A DNA stretch of 51,301 bases from JBBIIC01 sp037446725 (GCA_037446725.1 JBBIIC010000016.1:1-51301), one strand, 5' to 3'. Positions 42,358-51,000 are shown, counted from the stretch's first letter. Notes: a model not told the origin generated them from the sequence alone. Numbers and translations: made by a program.

Positions 42358-43131
42358 ATGACGGACGGTGAATACACGGTTGGCGAGGTGGCGCGACTCG
42401 CACGCGTGAGCGTGCGGGCACTACACCACTACGACGAGCTCGGGCTCCTCACGCCCTCGCGGCGCTCGGACGCTGGCTACCGGCTGTATGGCGAGGATGA
42501 CCTCGCGCAACTGCAGCAGGTGCTCTTCTACCGGGAGCTCGGTTTCGCGCTCGAGGAGATCCGCGACATCATGGCCGATCCCTCCTTCGACCGCCTCGAT
42601 GCGCTGCGCGCGCAGCGCGAACTCGTCGCCGAGCAGGCGCTCAGGCTCGATGCCCTCCTCGGGTTGATCGACCGGAGCATCGACGCCATGGAAGGAGGGA
42701 TACGCATGACGAAGGAAGAGATGTTCGAGGTCTTCGGTGACTTCGACCCCGCCGAGTACGAGGACGAGGTCCATGAGCGCTGGGGCGAGACCGAGGCGTA
42801 CAAGGAGTCGGCGCGCCGCACTACGCGCTACACGAAGGCCGATTGGCAGCGCTTCAAGGACGAGTCCGAGGAGATCAATGCCGCCATCGTCGCGCTCATG
42901 GACGAAGGTGTGGCACCCGACGACCCGCGCGCGATGGACGCGGTCGACCGGCACCGGGCCCAGATCGACCAGTGGTTCTACCCGTGCTCGCGCGAGATGC
43001 ACGCCGGGCTCGGACGGATGTACGTCGCCGACTCGCGGTTCACCGCGACCTACGAGAGAATCCGGCCGGGCATGGCGCAGTGGGTCTGCGACGCGACACA
43101 GGCCAACGTGAAGCGAGGCGAGCCGAGGTAG
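42358..43131 (+). CDS. TipA-like MerR-family regulator with TipAS effector domain
   Basis: 257 residues. MerR winged helix at 1-72 (YTVGEVARLARVSVRALHHY), a coiled linker, then a TipAS-type antibiotic-binding domain from about 115 (EMFEVFGDFDPAEYEDEVHE to the end). TipA proteins activate transcription on binding thiopeptides or other drugs. ATG with GGAGGT 7 bases upstream. No metal-binding cysteine pattern, so it is not a mercury MerR. The only obvious target is its own promoter. Confidence 0.9.
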   Translation: MTDGEYTVGEVARLARVSVRALHHYDELGLLTPSRRSDAGYRLYGEDDLAQLQQVLFYRELGFALEEIRDIMADPSFDRLDALRAQRELVAEQALRLDALLGLIDRSIDAMEGGIRMTKEEMFEVFGDFDPAEYEDEVHERWGETEAYKESARRTTRYTKADWQRFKDESEEINAAIVALMDEGVAPDDPRAMDAVDRHRAQIDQWFYPCSREMHAGLGRMYVADSRFTATYERIRPGMAQWVCDATQANVKRGEPR

Positions 43132-43188
43132 GGCTCCCACCACGACGCCCGACCCGGCAAAGCGCACTCCGGACGCCGATCCTTACCG

Positions 43189-43713
43189 TCACGCGCCCCC
43201 GAGCGCGCGGCGGTACAGGCCGGCGTTCTCGTCGTCGAAGCAGCAGAAGACGACCTCCCCGGGCAGCTCGTGCTCCGCGAGCCACTCGGCCACCGTCTTC
43301 ACGGCGATGTCGCATGCCGCGGGTTTGGGGTAGCCGTACGCGCCCGTGGAGATGCACGGGAACGCGACGGTCCGCGCGCCGGCCTCTGCCGCAAGCCGCA
43401 GCGACCACGTGTACGCCGACGCGAGAAGCCCCGGCTCGACGGAGCGCACGCCACGGTAGACCGGTCCCACCGCGTGGATGACGTGGCCGGCCGGGAGCCG
43501 GTAACCGCCGGTGATTCGCGCCTCGCCGGACCGGCATCCGCCGAGCGTCCGGCACTCCTCGAGCAGGCCCGGTCCGGCGGCCCGGTGAATCGTGCCGTCT
43601 ACGCCGCCCCCGCCGAGCAGCGAGGTGTTGGCCGCGTTGACGATCGCGTCGACCTCGAGCCGCGTGATGTCGCCCGTCACCACGCGCATCCGGATGCGCA
43701 CCGTTTCGTCCAT
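43189..43713 (-). CDS. Macro-domain ADP-ribose-binding hydrolase
   Basis: 174 residues. VVTGDITRLEVDAIVNAANT, GGGGVDGTIHRAAG and FPCISTGAYGYP mark the ADP-ribose pocket. It is likely an O-acetyl-ADP-ribose deacetylase or ADP-ribosyl hydrolase. The ATG overlaps the dusB stop by one base (TGATG), so it is co-translated with dusB. Confidence 0.93.
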   Translation of the reverse strand: MDETVRIRMRVVTGDITRLEVDAIVNAANTSLLGGGGVDGTIHRAAGPGLLEECRTLGGCRSGEARITGGYRLPAGHVIHAVGPVYRGVRSVEPGLLASAYTWSLRLAAEAGARTVAFPCISTGAYGYPKPAACDIAVKTVAEWLAEHELPGEVVFCCFDDENAGLYRRALGGA

Positions 43714-44720
43714 CACTTCGGTCTCTCGGCGACGTACGCGCGGTATTTGAGCAGCAGTTCGTCGAGCTCAGCGTAGGTCGCAACCTGGTTCACGCGCTCG
43801 CGCACACGCGTGGCCCCCGGCATGCCGTGGATGTACCAGCCCACGTGTTTGCGCATGCGCGGGGCCGTGTACTCGCCGCCGAACTCGAGGAGCGTGTGCG
43901 CGTGCTCGCGCGCCATGTCGATGCGCTCGAAAGCGGTGGGTGGCGGCAGGACGACACCGCGCTCGATGAGGGCCCTCGCCTCCCGAAAAATCCACGGATT
44001 GCCCTGCGCGCCCCGGGCGACCATCACCACGTCCACGCCGGTCTGATCGAGCATCGCCCTCGCGTCCGCCGCCGAGAAGACATCGCCGCTGCCGATGACG
44101 GGCACGCCGACGGCTGCCTTGACCTCAGCGAGTACACTCCAGTCGGCCCGGCCCCGGTAGAACTGCTCGCGGGTGCGTCCGTGCACGGCGACCGCGGCCG
44201 CACCAGCCGCCTCCATCGCGCGGGCGAACTCCGCCGCGTTGCGCGCCCCGTCGTCCCACCCGGCCCGGAACTTCACCGTCACCGGCACCCCGCAGCGCCC
44301 GGCGACGCGCGAGACGATCTCGGCCGCGCGATCGGGGGTGCGCATGAGCGCGGCCCCCTCGCCCTTCGCCGTGACCTTCGACATCGGGCAACCCATGTTG
44401 ATGTCGACGAGCGCGACTTCGCCCCGGCGCTCGTCGACGATGCGCTCCGCCTGCTCGGCCATGATGTCGGGTTCGGAACCGAAGATCTGCACCGCGCACG
44501 GCACCTCCTCCGGCGAGAAGGTGAGCAACTGCCGGGAGATCGCCGAGTCCGGATTGTAGTGCAGCCCCTTGGCGCTGACCATCTCGGTGTAGGTGAGCCG
44601 CGCGCCCATGCGCTTGCAGATGCCACGGAAAGGCGCCTCGGTGATGCCAGCCATCGGGCCGAGCACGACCGAGCCGGTTGCGAGCAGTGTGCGGATGTCG
44701 GCGGTGCCGGCGGAGGTCAC
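43713..44720 (-). CDS. dusB: tRNA-dihydrouridine synthase
   Basis: 335 residues. It reduces uridine in the tRNA D-loop with FMN and NADPH. GPMAGITEAPFR, the active-site motif NMGCPMSKV with its cysteine, HGRTREQFY and GSGDV are all present; the C-terminal helical domain is complete. The GTG at 44720 has a weak ribosome site; the frame extends upstream as noise. 16 bases separate it from the upstream gene. Confidence 0.93.
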   Translation of the reverse strand: MTSAGTADIRTLLATGSVVLGPMAGITEAPFRGICKRMGARLTYTEMVSAKGLHYNPDSAISRQLLTFSPEEVPCAVQIFGSEPDIMAEQAERIVDERRGEVALVDINMGCPMSKVTAKGEGAALMRTPDRAAEIVSRVAGRCGVPVTVKFRAGWDDGARNAAEFARAMEAAGAAAVAVHGRTREQFYRGRADWSVLAEVKAAVGVPVIGSGDVFSAADARAMLDQTGVDVVMVARGAQGNPWIFREARALIERGVVLPPPTAFERIDMAREHAHTLLEFGGEYTAPRMRKHVGWYIHGMPGATRVRERVNQVATYAELDELLLKYRAYVAERPK

Positions 44721-44736
44721 GTCCGGTGCTCTCGTT

Positions 44737-45078
44737 CTAGCCCAGCACGCCGAGCCAGCGCCCGGCGAGCAGCGTGAGGCCGACCGCACCGATGGCGTCC
44801 ACGGCAAGGAACGCCGCGCGCGACATCCGCGGGGAGAGCACGGCCTCGAACGCATGTCCCGTCTCGGCACCGTACTGGAGCGCGAGGATCGCCAGCGGGC
44901 AGCGCATGCCGAACCCGACGAAAACGACGATCTCGGTCATGATGAGTGCGACAGCGATCGTCAGCCAGCGGCCGTTCGCACCTGTGAGCCCGGCATAGAG
45001 CACCGCGAGCGTCGAGATCGCCATGACGACGTAGACCGCGTCGTGAGCCAGGCGCGCGAGTGTCAGTCGCCGGGACAT
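44737..45078 (-). CDS. Four-helix membrane protein of unknown function
   Basis: 113 residues with hydrophobic spans around 12-30, 38-55, 58-70 and 92-110. FVGFGMRCPLAILALQYGAE contains a Cys-Pro-Leu turn reminiscent of small DUF2784-like membrane proteins, but the match is not firm. It starts 2 bases after the ABC-2 permease stop and probably belongs to that operon. Confidence 0.6.
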   Translation of the reverse strand: MSRRLTLARLAHDAVYVVMAISTLAVLYAGLTGANGRWLTIAVALIMTEIVVFVGFGMRCPLAILALQYGAETGHAFEAVLSPRMSRAAFLAVDAIGAVGLTLLAGRWLGVLG

Positions 45079-45080
45079 GG

Positions 45081-45884
45081 CTACACGACATCACGTCGCC
45101 GGAACGCGAGCACTGCTATGGCGAAAGACAGGACGGCGGCCGCGCCGAAGACCGTCCAGGCCTGGCCGGAGACTTCCAACTCGTCGATGACGAGGTCCGG
45201 CCTCCAGTAGTGGAACAGCGAGAAGTCCGAGAGCCAGTCGAACCGATCGGAGATGTTGCCGAGGACGTCGGCGAGCCACATGGCGACGATCACGCCGAGG
45301 CTCACGCTGATGGCGCGCCCTCCCGTCGACGAGAGCGCCGAGATGGCGTAGGCGAAGCTGCCGATCGCCATCGTCACCAGCCATCCTACCAGGAAGAGCA
45401 GCGCCATCGCATCGAGCGGGACGTCCACACCGTGAAGCAGTCCCGGCAGGTAGAGGCTTGCGACGGTGGCGAGGTTGAGGACACCCGTGTACGCGGCGAG
45501 CGCCAGGTAGCGGGTCACCACGACCTGGACCCGCGAGACCGGCTGGGCCAGCGTGAGCTCCATCGTGCCGTCATCGACGGCGCCGCCGAGCGCGCCCGCT
45601 GCGAACGTGATTGCGGCGGCCCCCACGATGAAGACCCATATCAGGCTCAGGTATTCGACCCCGAGGAAGCCGCCGAGCGTTCCGAAGTCCAATCCGGCGC
45701 CACCGAACACAGCGAGGAGTTCGTCGGTGAAGACCTCTTGGATCATCTCCATGTACTCGAGGTTCTCCTCGACGAGCGGGAAGAACGCGACCATGAACCA
45801 GCTGTAGGTGACGATGCCGAACGAGTACCAGAACAGCGAGATGCGCCTCATCCGCAGCATCGAACGGAAGACGGTCCAGCTCAC
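45081..45884 (-). CDS. ABC-2 type transporter permease
   Basis: 267 residues with six predicted membrane helices and the ABC-2 layout: a cytoplasmic N-terminus (WTVFRSMLRMRRISLFWYSF), an early helix, a large loop, then ALGGAVDDGTMELTLAQPVS, and a C-terminal LAFRRRDVV. It pairs with the ATPase encoded upstream; the GTG overlaps the ATPase stop by four bases (GTGA), with GGAGGA as ribosome site. Probable drug or lipid exporter. Confidence 0.88.
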   Translation of the reverse strand: MSWTVFRSMLRMRRISLFWYSFGIVTYSWFMVAFFPLVEENLEYMEMIQEVFTDELLAVFGGAGLDFGTLGGFLGVEYLSLIWVFIVGAAAITFAAGALGGAVDDGTMELTLAQPVSRVQVVVTRYLALAAYTGVLNLATVASLYLPGLLHGVDVPLDAMALLFLVGWLVTMAIGSFAYAISALSSTGGRAISVSLGVIVAMWLADVLGNISDRFDWLSDFSLFHYWRPDLVIDELEVSGQAWTVFGAAAVLSFAIAVLAFRRRDVV

Positions 45885-46792
45885 ACCGGTCCTCCTTCCG
45901 TCTCGCCGTGTGCGTAGTACTGCAAGAACACCTCTTCGAGCGTCGCATGTTCCACGGTGACGTCGGCAACCGGACGGGCGAGGAAGGCGCGCAGCGCGCC
46001 GTCGATGTTCTCTGCGACCTTCGCGCGCACCACGGTATCGGACACCTGCTCGACCGAGATCATGCCGGTGAGACCCTCTGCGAAACCCGCCGGCAAAGGC
46101 TCGGCATAGGTGACGTGCACGGTGCGGATCGCCTTGGAGAGCAGGTCGTCGACGGACTCCTCGGCGACCACCCGCCCGTCCCGGATGATGGCGACCCGCT
46201 CGCAGACCCGCTCGACCTCGGGCAGGATGTGGCTGCTGAGGAAGACGGTCGCGCCCTCGGCCACGCGCTCTTCGAGGATGTCGAAGACGACCTGCTGGTT
46301 CAGCGGGTCCAGCCCGCTCGTCGGCTCGTCGAGGATGAGCAGTTCGGGGCGGTGCATGAGCGCGATGACGAGCGCGAGCTTCTGCTTGTTGCCCTTCGAG
46401 AGTTCGCGCACGCGGCGCGACGGGTCGAACTCGAGCCGCTCGCAGATCTCGGCTTCGGCCGGCCCTGACCCGCCACGAAGGCCGGCTATGTAGTCGAGCG
46501 TCCAACGGCCCGTCTGTTTCTCGAACAGCTTCACGTCGCCGGGCACGTAGCCGATGCGTCGCCTGAGGCCGCGCCCGTCGATGCCGACCTCCTCGTCGAA
46601 GAGGAACGCCCGCCCACTCGTCGGCCGTAACATCGACAGCAAGCAGCGGATGGTGGTGGTCTTGCCGGCTCCGTTCGGGCCGAGGAAGCCGTAGACCTGT
46701 CCCGGCCGGACCTCGAACGTCAGGTCCTCCACGCCTCGGGTCTTTCCGTAGTACTTCGTCAACTTGTCGCACCGTATGATGGTCGAGCTCAT
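45881..46792 (-). CDS. ABC-2 transporter ATP-binding protein
   Basis: 303 residues. Walker A GPNGAGKT at 38-45, signature LSKGNKQKLALVIALM, Walker B LLILDEPTSGLD and H-loop FLSSHILPEVE. The C-terminal 80 residues are the usual DUF4162-like tail. It drives the downstream permease. Products of this type confer drug efflux or self-protection. Confidence 0.93.
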   Translation of the reverse strand: MSSTIIRCDKLTKYYGKTRGVEDLTFEVRPGQVYGFLGPNGAGKTTTIRCLLSMLRPTSGRAFLFDEEVGIDGRGLRRRIGYVPGDVKLFEKQTGRWTLDYIAGLRGGSGPAEAEICERLEFDPSRRVRELSKGNKQKLALVIALMHRPELLILDEPTSGLDPLNQQVVFDILEERVAEGATVFLSSHILPEVERVCERVAIIRDGRVVAEESVDDLLSKAIRTVHVTYAEPLPAGFAEGLTGMISVEQVSDTVVRAKVAENIDGALRAFLARPVADVTVEHATLEEVFLQYYAHGETEGGPV

Positions 46793-46891
46793 CTTCGCCC
46801 CCCGAGCCGGACGGTCAGCCGGAACATACCCGCATCGCTACAGAGGGTACCCTTTCGACGTCTCCGCTCCACCCTCCGGACGTATGGTGCG

Positions 46892-47119
46892 TCACGCTCC
46901 GGCCGGCGGCCAGACAGCGTCGAACCGTTCGCACACCACCGGCATGTCCGGAGTAGGAGTGCGTCCGAACTCGGCCAGCTCGAGCGTGAAGCAGTGCCGG
47001 TGCCCCTCGCGCGAGTAGGAGAGCGAGCAGTCCCCCTCACCCTCGGTAGCCGCGAACTTCGCAGTCACGTCCTCGAACGCGACGAACGCAGCCCACATCT
47101 GTGCCGCCGATCCGCTCAC
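46892..47119 (-). CDS. 75-residue hypothetical protein
   Basis: Begins with GTG at 47119 (an ATG at residue 8 is possible). MWAAFVAFEDVTAKFAATE then CSLSYSREGHRHCFTLELAE reads as a compact alpha/beta protein with two cysteines. It starts 6 bases after the DUF1801 stop, so is probably co-transcribed. Family not recognised. Confidence 0.5.
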   Translation of the reverse strand: MSGSAAQMWAAFVAFEDVTAKFAATEGEGDCSLSYSREGHRHCFTLELAEFGRTPTPDMPVVCERFDAVWPPAGA

Positions 47120-47125
47120 AGTCGC

Positions 47126-47494
47126 CTACTTCGCTGCCTGTCGGCGGTTCTCATCGGCGCGAAACGCGACGATGCGCCGGATGAGGTCACGCGGCAGGGG
47201 CTGGTCGAGCGGGAACTGCACCGACCCCTTGCCGGTCTTGTAGGCGCCGAGCTCCTCCTTGAACGCCTCCATGCCCGTGGGAATCGGGTAGAAGCCGATA
47301 TGCCGGTCGTAACCGGCGAAGTGCACGAGATGCCTGCCGTGCAGGTCGAACGTCGGCATCCGGTAGCTGATCGTCTCGGTCGCGTCGGGCACGGTCTCGT
47401 CGATGAGCACCCGCATCTCCTCGAGTAGCGCCCGGGTGTGCTCGGGGAAGCGCTCGATGTACTCGTCGATCGAGCCGGGTTTCGATGCACCCAT
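47126..47494 (-). CDS. DUF1801 (YdhG-like) protein
   Basis: 122 residues. SIDEYIERFPEHTRALLEEM, ISYRMPTFDLHGRHLVHFAG, HIGFYPIPTGMEAF and KTGKGSVQFPLDQPLP follow the DUF1801 family closely. Members are small cytoplasmic proteins of a frataxin-like fold, some suggested as iron chaperones; no activity is proven. GGAGG precedes the ATG. The 250 bases upstream (47495-47747) show no recognisable gene. Confidence 0.9.
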   Translation of the reverse strand: MGASKPGSIDEYIERFPEHTRALLEEMRVLIDETVPDATETISYRMPTFDLHGRHLVHFAGYDRHIGFYPIPTGMEAFKEELGAYKTGKGSVQFPLDQPLPRDLIRRIVAFRADENRRQAAK

Positions 47495-47747
47495 GGCATC
47501 CTCCCGTCATCGCGTGAACACTGCACGGTGGAAGGTACCCACGAGCGCGGTTTCAGTCCCGCGGTAGCGGCCGCATCCCGAACACGAAACGCAGCGCCGC
47601 CACACAGCGGGATCCCGAGCATCGGGAGTACGCGACGGCCGCTCACCGGAAGCCCCCTGGCGCCGACCCACCCGTGCGACGCGTAGCGTACTTCCCGGGC
47701 CGCCGGTTGCCACGGACAGGGGCACGGAATCGGTGAGCGGTCCGACC

Positions 47748-47903
47748 CTACCCGCCCTGCAACCAGCGCACGAAGCTCTCGAGGAGGGTCCCCGGCTCGG
47801 CGATGATGCCCGTGAGCACGAGGAAGACGGCTGCGCACGCGCCGAGAACGAGCAGTCCGAGCACCGCCGCCGCCATCGCGAGGGCTCTGTGTCGGCCGAT
47901 CAT
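47748..47903 (-). CDS. 51-residue membrane protein coupled to the hydrolase
   Basis: The ATG overlaps the hydrolase stop (ATGA). MIGRHRALAMAAAVLGLLVL then GACAAVFLVLTGIIAEPGTL is one long membrane span with a lipobox-like LGAC that could also act as a lipoprotein signal, followed by a short amphipathic tail (ESFVRWLQGG). Function unknown. Confidence 0.6.
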   Translation of the reverse strand: MIGRHRALAMAAAVLGLLVLGACAAVFLVLTGIIAEPGTLLESFVRWLQGG

Positions 47904-48778
47904 CGCCGCGTCGCCTGCTCGAGCCAGCTCAAGACGTCGCCGGCAAGCCGCTCGTGGCCGAGATCGTTGTGGGGCTCGTGGTGCACGTCGGGGTATATGC
48001 GGATCTCCTTACCCCCGGCCGCCGCTGCCTCGAACAGCTCCCGGGCACCCTCGGGGAGGTTGAGCCGGTCGGCCTCACCGTGAACGATCAGCAACGGCGT
48101 GTCGAGAGCGCCCATAGCGACTCGCACCCGGCGCACGGTGTCGAGGCTCTCGGTGCCCCAGCGGACGGTCGCGCGGGATGTGACGAGAGGGTCGTCACGG
48201 TAGGCGCGCACGACGTCCGGGTCCCGGGACAGCGCTGCCGCGTCGAGACCCAGGTCGACCGGCAGTCGCGGTGCGATTCCCGTCAGGAGCCGGGCGATCC
48301 GGATGAGCGCGGGACTCCCCACCCCGGCGGGCTCGAGCGGCACCCCGCTGATGACCGCACCCGCAACCTGCTCGGGCTTGTGCAGGAGATAGTCGATGAC
48401 GACAAGCGAGCCCATGCTGTGCCCGTACAGCACGACGGGTGTGCCAGGTGCGATTCCCGACACGAACCTCACGAACGCGGCCAGGTCCTCGCGGTACTCG
48501 GCCCAGCGACCGACGTGCACTCGCTGCCCAGGGGAGATCCCGTGCCCCCGCTGGTCGTAGCCGTAGACGGCATAGCCGTCAGCGACGAGCGGCTCGACGA
48601 GATTCGAGTATCGGCCGCAGTGCTCGCACACGCCGTGCACGAGCACAACTACAGCACGCGGCTCGCCTTCGGGCATCCACGACCGGTACGCGAGCTCGAG
48701 ACCACCGGCCCCGCGGAATCGACCTTCAGCCTCATGCGTGCGGCATGACCCCCATCGTAATGCGGACGATGATGACAC
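47900..48778 (-). CDS. Alpha/beta hydrolase, monoacylglycerol-lipase type
   Basis: 292 residues. Oxyanion loop VLVHGVCEHCGRY, nucleophile elbow GHSMG with Ser121, and late Asp (HGEADRL) and His (DVHHEPHND) complete the triad. The order and the DQRGHG motif fit the Hydrolase_4 lysophospholipase/monoglyceride lipase group. The GTG at 48778 has GGAGAGG 5 bases upstream. Cytoplasmic, as no signal peptide is seen. Confidence 0.92.
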   Translation of the reverse strand: MSSSSALRWGSCRTHEAEGRFRGAGGLELAYRSWMPEGEPRAVVVLVHGVCEHCGRYSNLVEPLVADGYAVYGYDQRGHGISPGQRVHVGRWAEYREDLAAFVRFVSGIAPGTPVVLYGHSMGSLVVIDYLLHKPEQVAGAVISGVPLEPAGVGSPALIRIARLLTGIAPRLPVDLGLDAAALSRDPDVVRAYRDDPLVTSRATVRWGTESLDTVRRVRVAMGALDTPLLIVHGEADRLNLPEGARELFEAAAAGGKEIRIYPDVHHEPHNDLGHERLAGDVLSWLEQATRR

Positions 48779-48928
48779 ACGGCCCTCTCCGCAACTCCTA
48801 CCGCGGATTCTACGCTCACCGGCCGGACTGAACGCGACCTGAGCGGCTCACAGCGGGAACACACTCCGAGACGGCGCGGCCGTCGGCACGCCGGGCACAG
48901 CATCGGTCACGACGCAGGGAGCACACTG

Positions 48929-49504
48929 ATGGGCAATCTCGACTCACTCGAACGGCTCGAGCCCGCGGATCGAGAGGAGTGGGGTCGTTGGCTCGAGGAG
49001 AACCACGACCGCTCGCCCGGCGTGATGCTCGCGGTGGGTAAGAAGGGAGGCACTGCCACTCGCCTCGAGTACGAAGCTGCCGTCGAGGAGGCGCTGCGGT
49101 TCGGATGGATCGACAGCACCGTGCGCAGACTCGATGCCGACCGCTTCCTGCAGCTCTTCACGCCGAGACGGCCGGGCGGAACCTGGGCGATGTCGAACAA
49201 GCGGCGCGTGGAGCGCCTGGTCGCCGAAGGACGCATGATGCCGGCGGGCATCGCGGCGGTCGAGGCGGCGAAGGCCGACGGTTCGTGGGCCGCTCTCGAA
49301 GACGCGGAGAACCTCGTGATGCCCGCCGATCTCGCCGGGGCGCTTGCCGCGGTCCCCGGCGCTACCGATGCGTTCGAGCGCTCGGCCGTGTCGCAGCGCA
49401 AGATGGCGCTCTTCTGGATCGGCTCGGCGAAGCGCCCCGCGACGCGCGTGTCCCGGATAGAGCGCGTGGTACGCGCGGTCTCCGAGGGTCGCCCGCCGGT
49501 GTAG
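48929..49504 (+). CDS. YdeI/OmpD-associated family protein
   Basis: 191 residues. WLEENHDRSPGVMLAVGKKG, YEAAVEEALRFGWIDSTVRR, FTPRRPGGTWAMSNKRRVER and the C-terminal SQRKMALFWIGSAKRPATR follow the YdeI family. Its role, sometimes linked to antimicrobial-peptide tolerance, is not known in actinobacteria. AGGGAG site before the ATG. The TAG stop is followed in frame by a DUF1697 remnant. Confidence 0.9.
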   Translation: MGNLDSLERLEPADREEWGRWLEENHDRSPGVMLAVGKKGGTATRLEYEAAVEEALRFGWIDSTVRRLDADRFLQLFTPRRPGGTWAMSNKRRVERLVAEGRMMPAGIAAVEAAKADGSWAALEDAENLVMPADLAGALAAVPGATDAFERSAVSQRKMALFWIGSAKRPATRVSRIERVVRAVSEGRPPV

Positions 49505-49827
49505 CCGGACGGCCGCCCGGTCCAGCTGCGCGACGCCGCTGAGATCAGGGCTGCGGTGGACGCTCTGTCCACCGCCTGGGTCAACAACGCGTTGATGAAG
49601 TGCGACGTCGTGCTCCTGAAGACTGATGCCGACGGTTCCGGAGTCACAGAAGAGCTCGTGCCCCGCCCCGGCATCGAGGATGCCGTCTACGTGCCGGGGG
49701 CGGTGATATGGCGCGTCGACCGCCAGGACGCCACGCGGAGCCGGATCGTCGGTACGCCACTCTGCAGCCGCGTCACCGTGCGCAGCTCAACACGGTGCGA
49801 AAACTCGTCGACCTGCTGAGGGTGTGA
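49505..49827 (+). pseudogene. DUF1697 protein remnant, N-truncated and frameshifted
   Basis: Directly after the YdeI stop and in the same frame: EIRAAVDALSTAWVNNALMK, ELVPRPGIEDAVYVPGAVIW, RSRIVGTPLCSRVTVR, the central and C-terminal part of a DUF1697 protein. The final piece LNTVRKLVDLLRV is in another frame after about 49782. The N-terminal 80 or more residues are missing. Clearly decayed. Confidence 0.7.
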
Positions 49828-49906
49828 AACGCCTCGCCGCGGCCCTCCTCAGGCGATGAGAGTGTGTTCGTCTCGTGTGCGCCGTCGTTGGCCACTCTGT
49901 GACGGC

Positions 49907-49990
49907 TATACTCTGTGGAACCGGACCGCTGTGAGTCCGGCTGATGGCTCACCCGCTGACTGAGCGGGGCACGAGTACTGGAGGATTCAA
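49907..49990 (+). promoter_or_regulatory. Promoter -10 and two leader hairpins before the repeat-protein gene
   Basis: TATACT (49907-49912) is a good -10 box, with no clear -35. The predicted transcript starts at about 49919 and opens with CCGGAC/GTCCGG (49921-49926 with 49935-49940), then CCCGCT/AGCGGG (49952-49957 with 49963-49968), then GGAGG and the GTG start. The two small stems at the 5' end could stabilise or regulate the mRNA. Confidence 0.45.
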
Positions 49991-50281
49991 GTGGCCTTGG
50001 GGAGCATCTTCGATAGATTCAAGGAGGCCGCTGGAGGCGCGCTCGGAAACCTCACCGAAGTCGCGACGACGGCAGCCGAGTCCGCGGGCCTCGGCGACCT
50101 GGTCCAGCAGGCGACAGACGCGCTCGGTGGAGCGACGGAGGGCCTCGGCGACGTGGCCCAGCAGGCGACGGAGGGCCTCGGCGACGTGGCCCAGCAGGCG
50201 ACGGAGGGCCTCGGCGACGTGGCCCAGCAGGCGACAGACGCGGCCACCGGACTCACTGAGGGACTCACCGGCGGCAAGTAG
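49991..50281 (+). CDS. Small amphipathic repeat protein
   Basis: 96 residues from GTG, with GGAGG 6 bases upstream. The start ALGSIFDRFKEAAGGALGNL is helical; then an 11-residue unit EGLGDVAQQAT occurs three times in perfect copy and variants flank it, with no Cys, Trp or Pro. The 11-mer periodicity resembles apolipoprotein- or LEA-like helices that bind membranes or protect proteins under stress. No family assigned. Confidence 0.65.
   Translation: MALGSIFDRFKEAAGGALGNLTEVATTAAESAGLGDLVQQATDALGGATEGLGDVAQQATEGLGDVAQQATEGLGDVAQQATDAATGLTEGLTGGK
50132..50230. repeat. 33-bp tandem repeat in the repeat-protein gene
   Basis: Three perfect copies at 50132-50164, 50165-50197 and 50198-50230, each encoding 11 residues. 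Identity at third codon positions shows recent duplication. Confidence 0.92.
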
Positions 50282-50424
50282 GAGCGCCGCCAACTGCAAG
50301 GGCACTCACTAGCCACCCCTGAGTAGCGTTCCTGCGCTCCGGAACGGGCACTCCGGAGGCGAGAGGCCCAATACGCAGCGACGAGCCGCCAGCGTGAGCG
50401 CCACCGAGGACGCGCGCGCGGCCG

Positions 50425-50661
50425 TCACGTGGGCGGGAAGCGCGCGAGACAAACGATATCGACGTACCGGCCGTCCACGAGCGCAGCTTCCCTCCGCACG
50501 CCTTCGCGCTCGAACCCGAGCCGCTCGTACAGAGCGATCGCGCGGGGATTGGTGGCGAACGCCTCGATCTCGAGGCGCGTCATCCCTCGGTCGTAGGCCC
50601 AGACGATCAGGCGCTCGGCCGGACGAGTCCCGATGCTTCGTCCGCGCCGTGGGACCGAGGC
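50425..50661 (-). pseudogene. GNAT acetyltransferase remnant, N-truncated
   Basis: From the mop stop onward, in the same frame: GRSIGTRPAERLIVWAYDRG, TRLEIEAFATNPRAIALYER, LGFEREGVRREAALVDGRYV, ending ARFPPT. This is the C-terminal half of a GNAT fold, including the acetyl-CoA loop, without the first 70 or more residues and without a start codon or ribosome site. Confidence 0.72.
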
Positions 50662-50868
50662 TCACTCCTTGACGGGAAGGACGTTGACGGCTTTGATCAC
50701 GAGGCTGACCTTGTCGCCGATCTTCAGGTCCATCTCCTCGAGGGATTCAGATGTGAGGACGGCGGCCATCTCACAGGGCGCCACGTCAAACTTCACGAGC
50801 GACATGATGTCGCCCTCCTTAACCGACTTCACCTCACCGCGGACCGTATTGCGCGCTCCGTACTGCAT
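50662..50868 (-). CDS. Mop-domain molybdate-binding protein (molbindin)
   Basis: 68 residues, a single Mop/TOBE domain: RNTVRGEVKSVKEGDIMSLV, ... LTSESLEEMDLKIGDKVSLV, IKAVNVLPVKE. Molbindins oligomerise and store or sense molybdate or tungstate, fitting an anaerobe with Mo/W enzymes. ATG at 50868 preceded by AAGGAAGGGG. The last codons merge into the GNAT remnant after TGA. Confidence 0.93.
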   Translation of the reverse strand: MQYGARNTVRGEVKSVKEGDIMSLVKFDVAPCEMAAVLTSESLEEMDLKIGDKVSLVIKAVNVLPVKE

Positions 50869-51000
50869 GACCAAACCCCTTCCTTCAACCTGGCGCCTCG
50901 CCGACAGGTGCCTGACGGCTCGTGACTGCCGAAAGACGGTGCTCAGGGAGATAATGCCCAACGGTGCGACACGTCACGCGGGGTGGAGTGAGCGCGTACG

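Noticed and set aside
42358..43131. MerR regulator as a mercury-sensing MerR linked to hgcAB
   Set aside because: It lacks the three Hg-binding cysteines and has a TipAS drug-binding domain; it lies 40 kb from hgcAB.
47495..47747. Possible gene remnant on the minus strand upstream of DUF1801
   Set aside because: Short protein-like stretches appear, but none matches a family I recognise and no start site is present.
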